From positions 29,537,402 through 29,601,401 of the forward strand of contig OX424567.1 of NCBI GenBank assembly GCA_949152475.1: a stretch of 64,000 nucleotides of DNA, read 5' to 3'. This DNA is from Terebella lapidaria. Its lineage: Eukaryota; Annelida; Polychaeta; Terebellida; Terebellidae. The notes under the pieces were generated by a model. The model did no database searches, was not told where the DNA came from, and worked only from the letters and a program-made list of their open reading frames with translations. Position numbers and translations under genes: made by a program. Position 1 is the stretch's first letter, and the number at the start of each line of letters is the position of its first letter. Shown here piece by piece: positions 61,961-64,000 of this stretch.

Positions 61961-63659
61961 CCCATTCGTCCACCATGGCCATTCTTCCACCTTGGCCATT
62001 TTTGTGCAAAAATAGAACTGAGACGGATGGTTAAGACTGTTGTCATGGCAACGGGCCCCACCCAGGGGCCATAGTGGTAGCATATCGTCCCTGTCCCATG
62101 GGTGTTTTATCTGAGACAAGGTCGTTGATCTGTCTATAACCATTGGCACTTTAAACACCCAATCTTCAATATTTTCCAATTTTTATGGGAAAATAGACCT
62201 GTTGCCATAGAAACAAGCCCCACAATAAGGCCACGGTGCTACCAGCATGTCTGTATCCCATATTGTGTATATATATATATGACAAAGATGATGGCTTCAT
62301 ATAGCCGTGTCTTCGACCCTTAATAAATTTAATCAGCTTGAACCCCGTAATTCTTGCCATTTTTGGGTGAAAAAAAAGACTCGGCGCCTACCAATAGAAA
62401 CCTCTGTTGCCATAGCAACGAGCTTCACTCAGGTGCAACAGCGGTAACATCCCGTCCCTGTCCCACGTGTGTTGTATCTAAGACAAGATCGTTGATCTGT
62501 CTTCATGGTCTTTAACCACTAAAAGCAGCACAATCTTCAATATTTTTGACATTTTTATGGGAAAAATAAACCTGTTGCCATGGAAACAAGCCCCACCTGA
62601 GCCCACGCTGCTATGTCCGTGTTCCATAATTTGTTCATCTATGACAAAGATGGTAACCTCATATAGCCATGTCTTTGACCATTAACACTTTTAAACAGCC
62701 TGAACCCCGTAATTCTTGCCATTTTCGGGTGAAAAATAGACCCGACGCCTACCATCAGAAACGTCTGTTGTCATGGCAACGAGCCTCACCCAGGCGCCAC
62801 AGAGGTAGCATTCCGTATCTGTACCACGTGTGTACCATATGAGACAAGATCGTTGATCTGTCTTTAAATATCAACACTTTCAAACAACCAAATCTTCATT
62901 ATTTTTGCCATTTTTTATGGGAAAGTAGACCTGTTGTCATGGAAACGAACCCCACCCTGAGGCCACGGTGCTATCAGCATATCCGTGTCCCATATTATGT
63001 TCATCTATGACAATAATGGTAGCCTCATATAGCCATGTCTTCGATCGTTAACACATTTATACAGCCTAAACCCCGATATTCTTGCCATTTTTGGGTGAAA
63101 AATGGTCCCGACGCCTACCATTTGTAACGTCTGTTGCCATGGCAACCGGTCCCACCCACAAGTGATGCTGGTATCATTGCAATCCTAACTGGTCTTGCCC
63201 TTGAATGGTGCCATTTAATAACTTTTATATTGCTTGGTCTCTTCAACAAACAAACTTTTGAACCCCAAATCACACTTTTGTCATTATTTGGAGAAGGGGC
63301 GAACTCCAGGGGGTGGTGATCCCGACCCCCGGGACCTCCATTCTTGACACCTCATTGGGTTCACTCCGCCAACACATACCTAGTACCAGCATCTGTCTAT
63401 GTTCCAAAATTAAACCCAATCCGTTGAACCATTCTTTTGAAGGAGCACTTTCAGTGATATGTTACGCCATTCCGGGTGCCGAGCAGGACACTTGATTAAA
63501 TTTGAGGTCATTGACCTTCCGAGCCCGTTTCCATGGTGACCGCCCCTGTCCCAAAAGGCGGGATATGTCAAAATGTGACCCTTAGGTCTTAAGCTTTTCA
63601 ACGATACCACATTCGCCAATGGGTGTCTCCGTGCATACTAACTCTCAAAATAACGACCT

Positions 63660-64000
63660 TTTGCAGGTTTGGCCTCCAGTCTATCAGAAGGTGCCCCTAG
63701 ACTCATCATATCAGATATTATGAAAACATCATACGTAGTCTCTTCTGATCGTTCCCTATGGTACAACAACTCGTGTAATTTTATTAATATTAGAGATTGC
63801 AAAATCAAACTTCCTGATATAATGAAAGCAGAGGGTGATGATTGTCAATATAGTATTAATAAATGTAGAGCAAAAAACTGCAAAACTTGTGATATATTAA
63901 TTACAGATTCACAGTTCACAAGTTCACTTACCAAACGTACATATACTAGTAAAAGTTATGAAAACATCAATTGCAAGACCAGCAATATCGTATATGGAAT
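63660..64000 (+). mobile_element. Probable Penelope-like element, pre-GIY-YIG region (runs off window)
   Basis: An open frame to the window end contains a cysteine pattern CRAKNCKTCDILI, then FTSSLTKRTY and NCKTSNIVYGI. In Penelope-like and related retroelements a CxxxxCKTC motif and C-K-T-x-N-V-V-Y precede the GIY-YIG endonuclease. The endonuclease itself would lie beyond 64000, so the assignment rests on these two motifs only. Confidence 0.55.

Larger units (their letters stand above)
56727..63637. repeat. 6.9-kb inverted repeat with X-box-like palindromes
   Basis: Left arm 56727-58650; right arm about 60300-63637, longer because of a 419-bp MITE and about 870 bp of extra sequence (61085-61960). 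The outer ends GCACGGAGACACCCATTGGC and their complement match closely. The arms consist of alternating units of 170-200 bp (dimer about 355 bp). These units carry GTTGCCATGGCAAC or variants, CACCCAAAAATGGCAAGAAT and CACACGTGGGACAG. The centre holds a dead LINE. No target duplication was identified. Confidence 0.88.

Overview
This window is animal nuclear DNA. It has GT-AG introns, secreted and membrane proteins built from metazoan modules (CUB-like, C-type lectin, LDL-receptor class A, leucine-rich repeats, seven-helix receptor), and dense retrotransposon and foldback DNA. The closest architectural relatives I can name are the LDLa/LRR receptors of the relaxin-receptor / snail GRL101 type, which are common in marine invertebrates such as molluscs and lancelets. 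I cannot fix the phylum from the sequence alone.

Region 1 (1-16056) is a head-to-tail duplication of about 7.8 and 7.2 kb (1036-8848 and 8849-16056). Each unit carries the broken end of a DIRS-type retroelement with a Harbinger-like element inserted in it, an AT-rich palindromic array, and, on the minus strand, the last two exons of a single-pass membrane protein with a PPxY-rich cytoplasmic tail. The copies are nearly identical, so they are either a recent duplication or two alleles retained by the assembly. Region 2 (16057-25930) is mostly gene-poor: a decayed LINE, AT-rich repeats and a 2.05-kb terminal-inverted-repeat element made of tandem and palindromic satellites.

Region 3 (25930-55300) is a receptor cluster. 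Two full-length, collinear genes (30201-36167 and 46142-52108, both +) each encode a 1930-residue receptor: signal peptide, a large CUB-like ectodomain, a C-type lectin domain, four LDLa modules, LRRs and seven membrane helices. At least eight decayed fragments of the same gene lie around them on both strands, the mark of a birth-and-death family. Between the two genes is a 5.2-kb inverted repeat whose arms are built from about 364-bp tandem units. TTAA-flanked elements lie downstream of both genes.

Region 4 (55300-64000) is a 6.9-kb inverted repeat whose arms carry many copies of a palindrome resembling the RFX X-box. A decayed LINE sits in its centre and a 419-bp foldback element in one arm. 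The window ends inside a probable Penelope-like element.

The receptor pair is the most interesting content: a lectin/CUB ectodomain joined to an LGR-like seven-helix receptor, probably for sensing extracellular ligands. Its ligand and signalling route cannot be read from the sequence.
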